Part shown: positions 18,601-26,191 of the stretch, in pieces | How the letters are laid out: each line of letters begins with the position of its first letter | How positions within the stretch are numbered: the first letter of the stretch is position 1 | Source: an uncultured Coriobacteriaceae bacterium | Lineage (GTDB): Bacteria > Actinomycetota > Coriobacteriia > Coriobacteriales > Atopobiaceae | Length of the DNA stretch: 63,363 nt | Assembly (NCBI GenBank): GCA_902780305.1 | Contig: CACZFB010000010.1 | Location: 1-63,363, forward strand | Direction of reading: 5' to 3' | Position numbers and translations under genes: made by a program | Notes under the pieces: generated by a model | Database searches by the model: none | Told to the model about the DNA's origin: nothing | What the model saw: only the letters and a program-made list of their open reading frames with translations

Positions 18601-19176
18601 GGCAACAACGTAAACGTCTTCGTGTTCGACACCGAGGTTTACTCCAACACGGGCGGCCAGGCTTCCAAGGCCTCCAACATCGGCCAGGTGGCGCAGTTCG
18701 CCGCAGCCGGCAAGGAGATCAAGAAGAAGTCTCTCGCCGAGATCGCGATGAGCTACGGCTACGTGTACGTGGCACAGGTTGCCATGGGCGCCAACCCCGC
18801 TCAGACCCTCAAGGCCATCCAGGAGGCCGAGGCCTACGACGGCCCGTCCCTCATCATTGGCTACAGCCCCTGCGAGATGCACTCCATCAAGGGCGGCATG
18901 ACGCACTGCCAGGACGAGATGAAGAAGGCCGTCGAGTGCGGTTACTGGAACCTCTTCACCTTTAACCCGGCTGCTCCCAAGGGCAAGAAGTTCACGCTTA
19001 CCAGCAAGGCTCCGGCTGGCGGCTACAAGGAGTTCCTCATGAACGAGGCTCGCTACAACCGCCTTACCCGCGAGTTCCCCGAGCGCGCCGAGGAGCTGTT
19101 CGCCCGCAACGAGCAGGCTGCCATGGACCGCTTCGAGCACCTCACCAAGCTTAAGGACCTCTACGCCGAGGCATAA
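15652..19176 (+). CDS. nifJ: Pyruvate:ferredoxin (flavodoxin) oxidoreductase
   Basis: Single-chain PFOR of 1,174 residues, the usual length. It oxidises pyruvate and CoA to acetyl-CoA and CO2 and reduces ferredoxin, the central energy step in anaerobes. Domains in order: TPP pyrimidine-binding domain I starting with the YPITPSSPMADY motif; domain II; gamma domain; two 4Fe-4S clusters (CIECNTCANVC from ~697 and CMGCGVCAGVC from ~754); TPP pyrophosphate domain with GDGWAYDIG (~965) and NTGGQASKAS; proximal-cluster cysteines CAGC. ATG 15652 follows AAGGAGAGG with ideal spacing; an upstream in-frame ATG at 15607 has no such site. A strong hairpin terminator follows. Codons are strongly biased to C/G ends, as expected for a highly expressed gene. 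Confidence 0.97.
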   Translation: MARKFKSMDGNNAAAWVSYAFTEVAGIYPITPSSPMADYVDQWAAKGQKNIFGTPVKVVEMESEAGAAGTVHGSLGTGALTTTYTASQGLLLMIPNMYKIAGEQLPGVFHVSARTVASHALNIFGDHSDVMACRQTGFAMLAETNVQEVMDLGAVAHLAAIKGRTPFLNFFDGFRTSHEIQKVAIWDYDDLKDMVDMDAVQAFRDHALNPEHPSARGSHENGDIFFQHREACNSTYDALPAVVEDYMNQVNAKLGTNYHLFDYYGAPDADRVVVCMGSFCDVLEEVIDYLNAQGEKVGLVKVRLYRPWSVEHFIAALPKTVKSIAVMDRTKEPGSIGEPLYQDVVTSLFEGGVEGVKVIGGRYGLGSKDTPPASAFAIYDELKKPEPKREFVVGIVDDVTGLSLDEPSDAPNTADPSTIECKFWGIGGDGTVGANKNSIKIIGDHTDKYIQAYFQYDSKKTGGVTVSHLRFGDSPIRSPYYVNKADFVACHNPSYIVKGFKMVRDVKPGGTFLINCQWDIDELDRHLNAEAKRYIANNDIHVVLINAIDLALEVGMGKRTNTILQSAFFALANVLPAEEAIQYMKDAAEYSYAKKGMNIVEANWRAIDAGATAFKEIEIPESWKTATDEQAVLTLEGREAIVKQVKELLNPIDMMDGDSLPVSAFKDIADGQFELGASAYEKRGVAVFVPHWDESKCIECNTCANVCPHATIRPFALDEAEQADAPEQMRTKPMMPPKKFPGMKFTMAISPLDCMGCGVCAGVCPKGALTMVAQEDEHDQQAVFDYCVANVTEKEGAVAANLKGIQFKKPLLEFSGSCAGCAETAYARLVTQVAGERMFISNATGCSSIWGNPAATSPYTTNADGHGPAWNNSLFEDNAEHGLGMALGYKAVQGKVATELKAWAATDEAKAAVEAWEASLNDAEESKKTAAALIALLEADGSDAAKAILADKAYLTKKSFWIFGGDGWAYDIGFGGLDHVLASGNNVNVFVFDTEVYSNTGGQASKASNIGQVAQFAAAGKEIKKKSLAEIAMSYGYVYVAQVAMGANPAQTLKAIQEAEAYDGPSLIIGYSPCEMHSIKGGMTHCQDEMKKAVECGYWNLFTFNPAAPKGKKFTLTSKAPAGGYKEFLMNEARYNRLTREFPERAEELFARNEQAAMDRFEHLTKLKDLYAEA

Positions 19177-19200
19177 GCTCGACGCAGCCTAAGCAACGAA

Positions 19201-19258
19201 CCATTACGGGACAGCCCCCCAGTGGCGCAGCAACCACTGGGGGGCTTTCTCGTAATGG
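19201..19258 (+). terminator. nifJ terminator within an outer inverted repeat
   Basis: The inner hairpin AGCCCCCCAGTGG ... CCACTGGGGGGCT is followed by TTCT. An outer pair CCATTACG (19201-19208) / CGTAATGG (19251-19258) encloses it, extending the stem. It is placed 25 bases after the nifJ stop. Confidence 0.85.
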
Positions 19259-19327
19259 CCGTTTTTTCGAACGCGCCGGGCCGTGTCGGGCCGATAGGTG
19301 TACAGTGTTGCAGGCAAAGGAGGCAGC

Positions 19328-19975
19328 ATGGACGAGTTTCGCTTGGGGACGCCAGTGTTGGTGTGCCGTTGGAGAATTTACAACAAGGGGCTTCCCATGG
19401 AGAACCGCCACATTCGGGCGCTCTCCGCGCGCACGGTAAACGGCGCTCCGGTTTCCACGGGGCTTGCGGCCTGGGTTAAGCAGCACGTCGAGTGGACGCT
19501 GGCCGATGGTGCCGAGGGCAATCCCAACGGCGTCCTGATGATTGCCGTGGACGAGGACGGCAAGGCGGCCATGTCGCTGGGATCGTATCGCCCGCTCGAC
19601 CGCATTGCGGCAAACGACCTGCTCCTGCGCGCGCAGAATTCCTGGCGCGAGGCGGAGCGCACGGGCGTCTCGCCCGAGGACCTGTGGCTCGTGCGCGGAG
19701 ATGCCCTGGTGTGGGGCACGTCACCCGAATTCGCGCCATCGGCCGCCTCGTCGCTTATTGACGACCTTGCGCGCACGCTTGGTATGCCGGTAAAGCGCGA
19801 CGAAGAGCTGCTCGCAACCTGCGCGCGCAAGGGCATGCATGCCGACGAGGTGTTTTTGGTCTCGGATGAGCACGGCGTGGTGCCCGCCTCCGACAAGGCG
19901 GGTCAGCGCGCGACCAAGTTCCGGGCGAGCTACCAGAAGCTGCTGAGCGCCAACCGCGTGCGCCTGGGCGCCTAG
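19328..19975 (+). CDS. Unassigned 215-residue protein, weakly aminotransferase IV-like
   Basis: ATG 19328 has AAAGGAGG four bases upstream; an in-frame ATG at 19298 lacks a site. Soluble, with no signal peptide or membrane segment. The C-terminal stretch DEVFLVSDEHGVVPASD resembles the end of fold-type IV PLP enzymes (branched-chain and D-amino-acid aminotransferases), but the protein is shorter than that family and I cannot identify a PLP lysine. It is bounded by the nifJ terminator and its own hairpin, so it is probably monocistronic. Function is not assigned. Confidence 0.8.
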   Translation: MDEFRLGTPVLVCRWRIYNKGLPMENRHIRALSARTVNGAPVSTGLAAWVKQHVEWTLADGAEGNPNGVLMIAVDEDGKAAMSLGSYRPLDRIAANDLLLRAQNSWREAERTGVSPEDLWLVRGDALVWGTSPEFAPSAASSLIDDLARTLGMPVKRDEELLATCARKGMHADEVFLVSDEHGVVPASDKAGQRATKFRASYQKLLSANRVRLGA

Positions 19976-19977
19976 CA

Positions 19978-20008
19978 CTGAGAAAAGGGGCTTGGCCGCT
20001 TTTCTCAG
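19978..20008 (+). terminator. CTGAGAAAAGGGG hairpin terminator
   Basis: CTGAGAAAAGGGG ... CCGCTTTTCTCAG starts two bases after the preceding stop codon. The stem sequence is nearly the same as the hairpin at 26128-26158, so it is a reused element. Confidence 0.7.
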
Positions 20009-20108
20009 CACAGTTTTGCACTCCAAATAACGTGAATGCTGTCCAGCATTTGTTGTAGAATCATATCGCTTGGAAACCAGAAGGCCGTGGCCGGGGGTGT
20101 ATGGCTAG

Positions 20109-21374
20109 GTGAATCCCGTTATCGTTATACCAACCTATTGGGCAGAGGACGACTCGCCGTCAGAGATTGGCGAGGTGGGCACGTACGACCATGCCACACC
20201 CATAGCCAAACCGGTCCCCGAGCTGGAAACCTGTCTCGACTCGCTGGAACAGGTGCGCGGCGTGCTGCGCGTGGTGGTGCTGCTTGTTGCGCCACCGTCC
20301 TGCGTGGACTCGGCCCGTGCGCGGGTCAACGCCATCTGCGCCATGCATCCCAACCTCAATCCGCTCATCGTGGGCAATCGCGAGGCAAAGACCATCGAGA
20401 ATGCCATCCACGTGGTGTCGCCCAAGATGGAGGGCGAGACCGTCTCGCTGCGTGGGTACGGCGCCATTCGTAACATGGGACTGGTGGTCGCGGCAATCCT
20501 TGGCCACGACGTGGTCGTGTTCATGGACGACGACGAGGTTGCCCTCAACGAGAACTTTCTCATAGATGCCGTATACGGACTGGGCCTGCTTACCAGGCAG
20601 GACCTGCCCATCGCGGCAAAGACGGGCTACTTCTTCGATCGACAGAACTCCTGCTACGCCGACGAGTCCACCACCAAGTGGTGCGACCGCTACTGGACAA
20701 AGAAGTCCGAGTTCAACGAGTGGATGGAACGCGCCCAAAACGCAACGCGCATCTCGCGGTCCAACTACGTGTGCGGCGGCTGCTTTGCGGTGTATGCCGA
20801 CGCGTTTTGCCACGTGGCGTTCGACCCGTACATCACGCGCGGCGAGGACTTGGACTATCTGTTTAACCTGCGCATGAACGGCCTGGACGTGTGGTTCGAC
20901 AACCAATGGGCGGTGCGGCATCTGCCCCCAAAGACCCCCTCGTACGCAAGCCGCTTTATGCAGGACGTGTATCGCTGGACCTACGAGGTCGAGAAGATCG
21001 ACGTGGCCAACCATCGCATTGGCCTGCGCCGCGTAACCGCCGACTCGCTGCAGCCGTACCCGGCCCCCTGGATTGGGCAGGGCGTCTTTAAGCGCATCTA
21101 TCTTACGTCGCTTTTGCGTGCGATTGCTGGACCGGAGCGCTCCGAGTACTTCCATGTGTGGTGGCGTGCCCGCAAGGACGCCCGCGTGTGGGCCAGGCGC
21201 ATGAACTCGAGCTACCTGGCGTTCCAAACGTACTGGCCTGGCATGATGTCGGCTCTGTGGAACAACGAGCCCCTGGCAAAGTCGATTGTCGCCTCGGGCA
21301 CTCCCAAGGCGCCGCGCAAGCACAAGCGCCGTCCGTACGAAGAGGATAACGAATTCAGTCAAGAGGTATGGTGA
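20109..21374 (+). CDS. Glycosyltransferase-like protein (GT-A fold)
   Basis: 421 residues, GTG start. The N-terminus PVIVIPTYWAEDD and the acidic cluster VVVFMDDDEVALNENF (DxD-type metal/nucleotide-sugar site) fit a GT-A glycosyltransferase. A GGCFAVYADAF segment and RGEDLDYLFNLRMNG match the later GT2 landmarks, including the ED motif near the catalytic base. There are no clear membrane helices. The C-terminus is basic. Its stop overlaps the start of the sensor kinase gene by seven bases, so the two are probably translated from one mRNA. Acceptor and sugar are unknown; a cell-envelope glycan role is inferred from the LytS/LytR-type neighbours. Confidence 0.75.
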   Translation: MNPVIVIPTYWAEDDSPSEIGEVGTYDHATPIAKPVPELETCLDSLEQVRGVLRVVVLLVAPPSCVDSARARVNAICAMHPNLNPLIVGNREAKTIENAIHVVSPKMEGETVSLRGYGAIRNMGLVVAAILGHDVVVFMDDDEVALNENFLIDAVYGLGLLTRQDLPIAAKTGYFFDRQNSCYADESTTKWCDRYWTKKSEFNEWMERAQNATRISRSNYVCGGCFAVYADAFCHVAFDPYITRGEDLDYLFNLRMNGLDVWFDNQWAVRHLPPKTPSYASRFMQDVYRWTYEVEKIDVANHRIGLRRVTADSLQPYPAPWIGQGVFKRIYLTSLLRAIAGPERSEYFHVWWRARKDARVWARRMNSSYLAFQTYWPGMMSALWNNEPLAKSIVASGTPKAPRKHKRRPYEEDNEFSQEVW

Positions 21375-22744
21375 GTCGCGAGTTGAAGAAGGCAGGCATT
21401 TCGGACTTCTTTGTGCGCTGGCTGCATGTGTGGCTGGTGGTCGCGATGCTTGCTATGCTCGTGCTGCTGTCGTGGGGGATTGCCGAGAACAACCTGTGGG
21501 TTTCCATGTCCTCGGGCGCGTTGCTCGCCGCCATCATCGTCATGGGGGGCTCGGTGGTGCTCATGCCCGACAGCCTGCGCTCGCAGGCGACCGAGCGCAC
21601 GCTGCGCATGGCCTCCAACACCTACGGCCACATGCGCGGCGGCCTTACCCCCGAGAACTGCAACGCCGTGTGTCAGATCGTACTGCCCGAGACCCAAGCG
21701 CAGGGCGTCGCCCTTACCGACACCAAGTGCGTGCTGGCCTATGTGGGGGAGCAGGCCCCGGCCTTCCCGCCGGGCTCACCTAACACGCGCCCCACCATGG
21801 CGGTTTTGCAGTCGGGTCGCATGGAGACCTTTACCACACGCAACCGGCAGTCGGCCGTGGCGGAGGGGGTCCCGCCCGAGGAGAACGACCGGTTTTCCGG
21901 CGGCTTTCCCGTGGGTGTCATCGTCCCGCTCGTCGTGGCCGACAAGCCCGTGGGAACGCTCAAGCTGTACTACGCGAGCGGCGAGCAGATCGACCGCACG
22001 CAGCTTACCATCGCCCGCGGCCTCGCCACGCTGCTTTCGTCCCAGCTCTCTTCTCACGAGCTGGACGTGCAGGCCGAGCTTACGGCCCGTGCGGAGGTAA
22101 AGGCGCTGCAGGCGCAGATCAACCCGCACTTCCTGTTTAACACCCTCAACACCATCGCCTCGCTCACGCGCACCGACCCCGACAAGGCGCGCGACCTGCT
22201 GCGGGAGTTCTCCATGTTCTATCGACGCACGCTCGAGAGTTCCGAGACGCGCATCCCCATCTATCAGGAGCTCGAGCAGACGCGCACGTACCTCACCATC
22301 GAGAAGGCGCGCTTTGGAGAGAGCCGTATCGTGGAGGCAGAGCACGTGGAAGAGGGCCTTGGCGAGGTGCTGGTGCCATCGTTCTTGGTCCAGCCCATCG
22401 TGGAGAACTCCGTGCGCCACGCCATGCGCGAGGAGGGCACGCTCAACATCGACGTGCACGTGGTGAGCGATGGCCGAGACGTGCTGATTGCCGTTGCCGA
22501 CGACGGCCTGGGCATGGACGAGGAGGCAGCCGAGCGACTCCTGGCATCGTCGGAGCCGGGCGCGTCCTCGGAGGGTGGTTCGGGAACTGGCATCGCCCTG
22601 CGCAATGTTGCCGAACGCATAGAACGCTTTTATGGTGTAGGCTCTGGTATAGATATAATGTCCAAACCTGGAGAGGGTACGGTGGTAACATTGCGTCTTG
22701 CCGAAGCAGTGCCAACCGCCCTGCAGCTAACCAGGACCGCATAA
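21368..22744 (+). CDS. LytS/YehU-family sensor histidine kinase
   Basis: 458 residues. Two N-terminal membrane helices (about 20-70), then a GAF-like segment (about 85-235), then the His_kinase (LytS) phosphoacceptor QINPHFLFNTLN (His ~254) and a HATPase domain with the N box (IVENSVRHA) and G box (DDGLGMDEE, GTGIALRNV). The family phosphorylates a LytTR regulator, and such a regulator is encoded 43 bases downstream. Classical LytS has five or six membrane helices (5TM-5TMR domain); this one has only two, so the input is likely cytoplasmic through the GAF-like domain. It overlaps the upstream glycosyltransferase gene. Confidence 0.92.
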   Translation: MVSRELKKAGISDFFVRWLHVWLVVAMLAMLVLLSWGIAENNLWVSMSSGALLAAIIVMGGSVVLMPDSLRSQATERTLRMASNTYGHMRGGLTPENCNAVCQIVLPETQAQGVALTDTKCVLAYVGEQAPAFPPGSPNTRPTMAVLQSGRMETFTTRNRQSAVAEGVPPEENDRFSGGFPVGVIVPLVVADKPVGTLKLYYASGEQIDRTQLTIARGLATLLSSQLSSHELDVQAELTARAEVKALQAQINPHFLFNTLNTIASLTRTDPDKARDLLREFSMFYRRTLESSETRIPIYQELEQTRTYLTIEKARFGESRIVEAEHVEEGLGEVLVPSFLVQPIVENSVRHAMREEGTLNIDVHVVSDGRDVLIAVADDGLGMDEEAAERLLASSEPGASSEGGSGTGIALRNVAERIERFYGVGSGIDIMSKPGEGTVVTLRLAEAVPTALQLTRTA

Positions 22745-22787
22745 CAAAGGAGTGTCGCCCCGAAGGTCGACGAAGGGAGTAGCACAA

Positions 22788-23507
22788 ATGCTTAACGCCA
22801 TGATCGTAGATGATGAGGCGCCAGCACGCTCGGAGCTGCGGTACTTGCTCGAGGAGACCAAGCGCGTGGATTCCATCACGGAGGCCGCGAGTGCGCGCGA
22901 GGCGGTAGAGCGCCTTATGGAGAAGCGTGCCGATGTGCTGTTCTTGGACATCTCCATGCCTAAGACAAGCGGCATGCAACTGGCGGAGGCACTTCGCAAG
23001 CTCAAGAATCCCCCTGCGGTCGTGTTCGTTACCGCATACAGCGAGTACGCGCTCGAGGCCTTTGGCGTGGATGCCGTGGACTATCTTATGAAGCCCGTGG
23101 AGACCGACCGTCTTTTGCGGGCGCTCGACAAGGTGCAGGCGCGCGTCAAGCCCACCAGGCAGAGCAATCCCACGACGGAGCGCATTCCGGTAGAGAAGAG
23201 CGGGCGCAAGGTGCTGGTGCCCGTGGACCAGATTCGCTACATCGAGGCCAAGGACGACTACTCCTGCATCTACACCGACACGGATCGCTACCTGTCCACG
23301 ATCTCGTTGGCCAAGCTGGAGGCAAAGCTCACCCCGCATCACTTCTTCCGTGTGCACCGCGGCTACATCGTGAACCTCTCGTATGTGGAGGATGTGGAGA
23401 CCATCTCCAGTGGCATTCTGCAACTGGGAATCAACGGCGTGGACGGCAAGAAGATATCGGTTTCCCGGCGTCGTGTGGTGGCGCTCAAGCGCGCGCTGGG
23501 TTTGTAG
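22788..23507 (+). CDS. LytTR-family response regulator
   Basis: 239 residues. Receiver domain with the acidic pocket DDE (9-11), phosphoacceptor Asp54 in FLDISMP, T in VTAYSEYA and K in LMKPVE. The C-terminal LytTR DNA-binding domain includes YIEAKDDYSCIYT and FFRVHRGYIVNL. ATG 22788 follows GAAGGGAG. Partner of the kinase immediately upstream. Known members control cell-wall hydrolase, uptake or virulence genes; targets here cannot be read from sequence. Confidence 0.95.
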   Translation: MLNAMIVDDEAPARSELRYLLEETKRVDSITEAASAREAVERLMEKRADVLFLDISMPKTSGMQLAEALRKLKNPPAVVFVTAYSEYALEAFGVDAVDYLMKPVETDRLLRALDKVQARVKPTRQSNPTTERIPVEKSGRKVLVPVDQIRYIEAKDDYSCIYTDTDRYLSTISLAKLEAKLTPHHFFRVHRGYIVNLSYVEDVETISSGILQLGINGVDGKKISVSRRRVVALKRALGL

Positions 23508-23513
23508 GTCGTC

Positions 23514-24032
23514 ATGCGGTTCGATATCGTTTCCGACACGCATGGGCACCTCTCGGATGAGCTGCTGCATGCGCTGCGCGGAGCCGACATGATTATGCAT
23601 GCCGGTGACTGCTGCAGTTGGAGCGACTATGCGCGGCTGTGCGACATAGCACCAGTCGCCATGTGCCTGGGTAACAACGACTGGGGCATGGACTACGGAC
23701 CCGACGTGCAAAACGTTACGCGCGTTTTTCGCGAGGGGCTGCGCTGGCAGCTGTGCCACTACGAGGAGCGCTTGGACTTGGCAACGTGCGACGTGGCGAT
23801 TTGCGGACACTCCCATCGCCCGTTCGTGCGCTGGGAGCCGAGTCCGGGCGGATCGAGCCGCATTCTGGTTATGAATCCGGGAAGCCCCACGTTTCCCCGC
23901 ACCGGCAAGGGCCCCACCATTGGTCGAATCTTTGCCGAGAACGGCACGGTGCAGAGCAGCGAGATAATTCAGCTCAAACGGGGGGACGAAAACAAGGACG
24001 GATGGAGTTTTTCGCGCCTGTTTCGCCGCTAG
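23514..24032 (+). CDS. YfcE/MJ0936-like metallophosphoesterase
   Basis: 172 residues, six bases after the response-regulator stop and so in the same operon. Metal-site motifs in order: DTHG, MHAGD, GNND, a His in LCHYE, and GHSH. This is the calcineurin-like YfcE subgroup, which hydrolyses phosphodiesters in vitro. The C-terminal ~20 residues are an extra charged tail ending in SRLFRR. Physiological substrate is unknown. Confidence 0.9.
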   Translation: MRFDIVSDTHGHLSDELLHALRGADMIMHAGDCCSWSDYARLCDIAPVAMCLGNNDWGMDYGPDVQNVTRVFREGLRWQLCHYEERLDLATCDVAICGHSHRPFVRWEPSPGGSSRILVMNPGSPTFPRTGKGPTIGRIFAENGTVQSSEIIQLKRGDENKDGWSFSRLFRR

Positions 24033-24070
24033 GGGGTAGCTGCGGAGGTAAGGCCGATGTGCCGCAGGTC

Positions 24071-24233
24071 GATTAGTGGGAACAATTTTCCCACCTTCCG
24101 CAACCTATCTGGTGTTTTACCGTTTTTTATGTCACGATTTCCCACTGGCTATTTTAGCCAGTGGGAAATCGTGACATAAAAAACGGTCAATTCCCTGATA
24201 GCGGGCGCTGGAGCCCAAACTTCTTCCCACTAA
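24071..24233. repeat. Nested inverted repeats with a perfect 33-bp-arm hairpin (24119-24187)
   Basis: The core has arms 24119-24151 and 24155-24187, identical as reverse complements over all 33 bases, separated by TTT. The arms begin ACCGTTTTTTATGTCACGAT. Around it, ATTAGTGGGAA (from 24072) is the reverse complement of TTCCCACTAAT (about 24222-24232), and GTGGGAA/TTCCCAC forms a further small hairpin at 24077-24094. It lies between convergent genes (yfcE-like and PAP2); the A/T-rich arm bases give T-runs on both strands, so a two-way terminator is plausible. Confidence 0.85.
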
Positions 24234-24292
24234 TTCACCAGTCAGTTACTTTTAAGCATATTGGCATTTGTGGAAACCGTGGGTCGGTACGC

Positions 24293-25069
24293 CTACGACG
24301 GGTCATCCTCGCGGGGCAGGTGCATTTTCTCCCAGTTGAGGTGGCGGGCCTTCATGGTTCCCGTGTCGTCGAGCGCGCCCAGCCGCTCGGGCGGCACATA
24401 GGCCGGGCTTGCTATGGTTTGGGCATGCTGTTCGCGTTCCTCTGGCATAAAGAGCGGGCAGAACACTTGCGTGTACACGCCAATCCAGGCAAGCGATACG
24501 CAAAAGCCGGCTATGACGTCGGACGCATAGTGCACGCCTAGGTACACGCGGCTCATGCCCACCACCACAATGATGAGCGAAAAGGCCAGACAGCAGATCC
24601 ATCGCATGATGCGGTCTCGCTCGTAGTTCCATACCATCCAGGCACACAGGCCATAGAACGCCATGGACACCATGGAGTGACCCGAAGGAAAGCTGTAGCC
24701 CGTCTCGGAAATAAGGCGGAACCCGTCGGGCCGGGGCCGTTGCACGATGTACTTGAGCACCTGGTTTATAAGGACCACGCTTACCAGGTTCACGAACGCG
24801 CACAGACCGGGGCGTCTGCCCGGCGCGAAGGCGACCACCATAAGAAACATGACGCCAATAACAATGGGCGACGAGAGGCTCGAGAAGCCCTCCATGATGC
24901 CGGTTATCCACGGTCGACGGAGCTTGATGACGAAGAAGCTGAAAGCCGTGGCGTCAAGACGTAGGATGTCGTCCGCAATCACGTCTTGGAGCACGGCAAT
25001 AAACACGACCACCGCGGCGGCGGTTATTATCCATCTTTTGTTGGTGCGAATGCGTTCCCAAATCTGCAT
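24293..25069 (-). CDS. PAP2-family membrane phosphatase
   Basis: 258 residues with about six membrane helices. The three PAP2 signature motifs are present: KYIVQRPRP (KX6RP), PSGH in YSFPSGHSM, and SRVYLGVHYASD (SRX5HX3D, catalytic His). Family members dephosphorylate lipid phosphates such as undecaprenyl diphosphate, phosphatidylglycerol phosphate or phosphatidic acid at the membrane; the substrate is not decided by sequence. The C-terminal ~45 residues form a hydrophilic cytoplasmic tail. Confidence 0.92.
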   Translation of the reverse strand: MQIWERIRTNKRWIITAAAVVVFIAVLQDVIADDILRLDATAFSFFVIKLRRPWITGIMEGFSSLSSPIVIGVMFLMVVAFAPGRRPGLCAFVNLVSVVLINQVLKYIVQRPRPDGFRLISETGYSFPSGHSMVSMAFYGLCAWMVWNYERDRIMRWICCLAFSLIIVVVGMSRVYLGVHYASDVIAGFCVSLAWIGVYTQVFCPLFMPEEREQHAQTIASPAYVPPERLGALDDTGTMKARHLNWEKMHLPREDDPS

Positions 25070-25099
25070 GCGTCACCTCCCCAACTACCAAAAGCGAAA

Positions 25100-25153
25100 C
25101 ACCTTTTGGGAAAACCGTGTTGTCGCACACGAAAACCGACTTCCCAAAAGGTG
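25100..25153. terminator. Inverted repeat CACCTTTTGGGAA between trxA and the PAP2 gene
   Basis: 13-base arms (25100-25112 and 25141-25153), exact, with a 28-base loop that itself contains GTGT...ACAC. It lies 24 bases downstream of the thioredoxin stop on the minus strand, so it is likely the trxA terminator or attenuates read-through into the PAP2 gene. Confidence 0.6.
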
Positions 25154-25177
25154 CTCCACAAGACCTTTGCCTATGGC

Positions 25178-25495
25178 TTACAGGTGCGCGTCAATCTCGC
25201 TTGCAAGCGCGGCCTTGGGCATGCTGCCAACCATCTGATGGGCGATTCTGCCGCCCTTAAACAGGATGAGCGTGGGAATGGACATAATGCCAAACTGCTG
25301 CGCAAGTGCGCCCTCCTCGTCCACGTTGCACTTGTAGACATCAATCTTGTCGGCGTACTCGTCGGCAATCTCCTCTACGATGGGGCCAAGCGCGCGGCAG
25401 GGACCGCACCAGCTGGCCCAGAAGTCAACAAGAACGGGTTTTTGCGCATTCGTAACCGCCGATTCAAACGTGGCTGCGGTAAGCTCTTTGGACAT
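25178..25495 (-). CDS. trxA: Thioredoxin
   Basis: 105 residues, the classical thioredoxin length. Active site WCGPC (Cys30, Cys33), buried Asp24 in LVDFWA, and the cis-proline loop SIPTL. It reduces protein disulfides in the cytoplasm. Start chosen at ATG 25495, preceded by AAAGGA at good spacing; the open frame extends far upstream without homology. Confidence 0.97.
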   Translation of the reverse strand: MSKELTAATFESAVTNAQKPVLVDFWASWCGPCRALGPIVEEIADEYADKIDVYKCNVDEEGALAQQFGIMSIPTLILFKGGRIAHQMVGSMPKAALASEIDAHL

Positions 25496-25552
25496 GCTGG
25501 TTCCTTTCGTGTCGAACGGCACGAGGGGCCGTCTGCTGTGTGTTACGACGAT

Positions 25553-25582
25553 GATATACCCATTTTTGGGTGTGATATGCAA
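25553..25582 (-). promoter_or_regulatory. Candidate trxA promoter with palindrome in the spacer
   Basis: On the minus strand TTGCAT (25582-25577) and TATATC (25558-25553) are separated by 18 bases, fitting sigma-70 spacing. The spacer holds ACCCAAAAATGGGT, a 5-bp-arm palindrome that could bind a regulator. The predicted leader is about 50 bases. Confidence 0.5.
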
Positions 25583-25639
25583 CAAGATTGGGGGCGTGGC
25601 CAATTGGCTATTAGAAGGAGCGAGCGGTCGCGGGCCTAT

Positions 25640-26131
25640 ATGAACAAGACGCGCGCAGAGCTGGCCGAGCTTGAGGGTGCGGGAGTGCTTATGGTGGGAA
25701 ACGCCTTTTCGCCCCTGCTGTTTTGCAAGGGTCGTCCGGGCGCTGCCGAGAGGAGCGGGCAAGAGCCGTTTTCCGGGCCTGACGGGAAGGCGCTGCGTGC
25801 ATCGCTGGTGGCCTTGGGATACGCGCCGGAGCATTGGGCCGGACTGGCCACGTGGGCGACGGATGGCACTGCGCTGGACACCGAGCTGCTTCGCTGTGCG
25901 GTGCTCGCGTTGGATCCCGCCACGCTCGTGGCATGCGACGACGAGGCTGCCCAGGCCCTGTGCGGTGCGTTCGTTACCAACGCGCTGGAGGTACCGGGAC
26001 AGGTCGTGAGCGTGTGCGGCATGCGCATGCTCAGCTTGGGGGGATTCGAGGACGCTCTGGGCGACGACCGCTCGAAGCAGCTGATGTGGGCTCGCCTTAA
26101 GCTCATCCCGCCGATTGCCGCGCCGTACTGA
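25640..26131 (+). CDS. Uracil-DNA-glycosylase-like protein with degenerate motifs
   Basis: 163 residues from ATG 25640. Segments VLMVGNAFSP and EPFSGPDGKALRASLVALGY line up with the family 4/5 UDG pattern (GExPG ... PFVGxxG xxL). The catalytic GEAPG-like loop is altered (GNAFSP), the Fe-S cysteines of family 4 are not evident, and the His motif near the C-terminus is not recognisable. Glycosylase activity is therefore doubtful; a fold-level relationship is inferred. The Shine-Dalgarno GAAGGAG at about 25614-25620 is farther away than ideal, so an in-frame TTG near 25602 is an alternative. The stop codon lies within the following terminator hairpin. Confidence 0.7.
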   Translation: MNKTRAELAELEGAGVLMVGNAFSPLLFCKGRPGAAERSGQEPFSGPDGKALRASLVALGYAPEHWAGLATWATDGTALDTELLRCAVLALDPATLVACDDEAAQALCGAFVTNALEVPGQVVSVCGMRMLSLGGFEDALGDDRSKQLMWARLKLIPPIAAPY

Positions 26132-26158
26132 GAAAAGGGGCCAAACCCCTTTTCTCAG
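26128..26158 (+). terminator. CTGAGAAAAGGGG hairpin overlapping a stop codon
   Basis: Perfect 13-base arms CTGAGAAAAGGGG / CCCCTTTTCTCAG around a 5-base loop. The TGA stop of the upstream gene (26129-26131) is part of the left arm. Same stem as at 19978. Confidence 0.75.
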
Positions 26159-26191
26159 TTGCTATTATACGAGGGGATTGGAAGGAGCATC

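Noticed and set aside
15496..19140. A 1,214-residue open frame on the minus strand opposite nifJ
   Set aside because: It mirrors the highly biased third-base-GC codons of nifJ. Composition is rich in V/L/G/H/D/E without domains, and nifJ on the other strand is certain.
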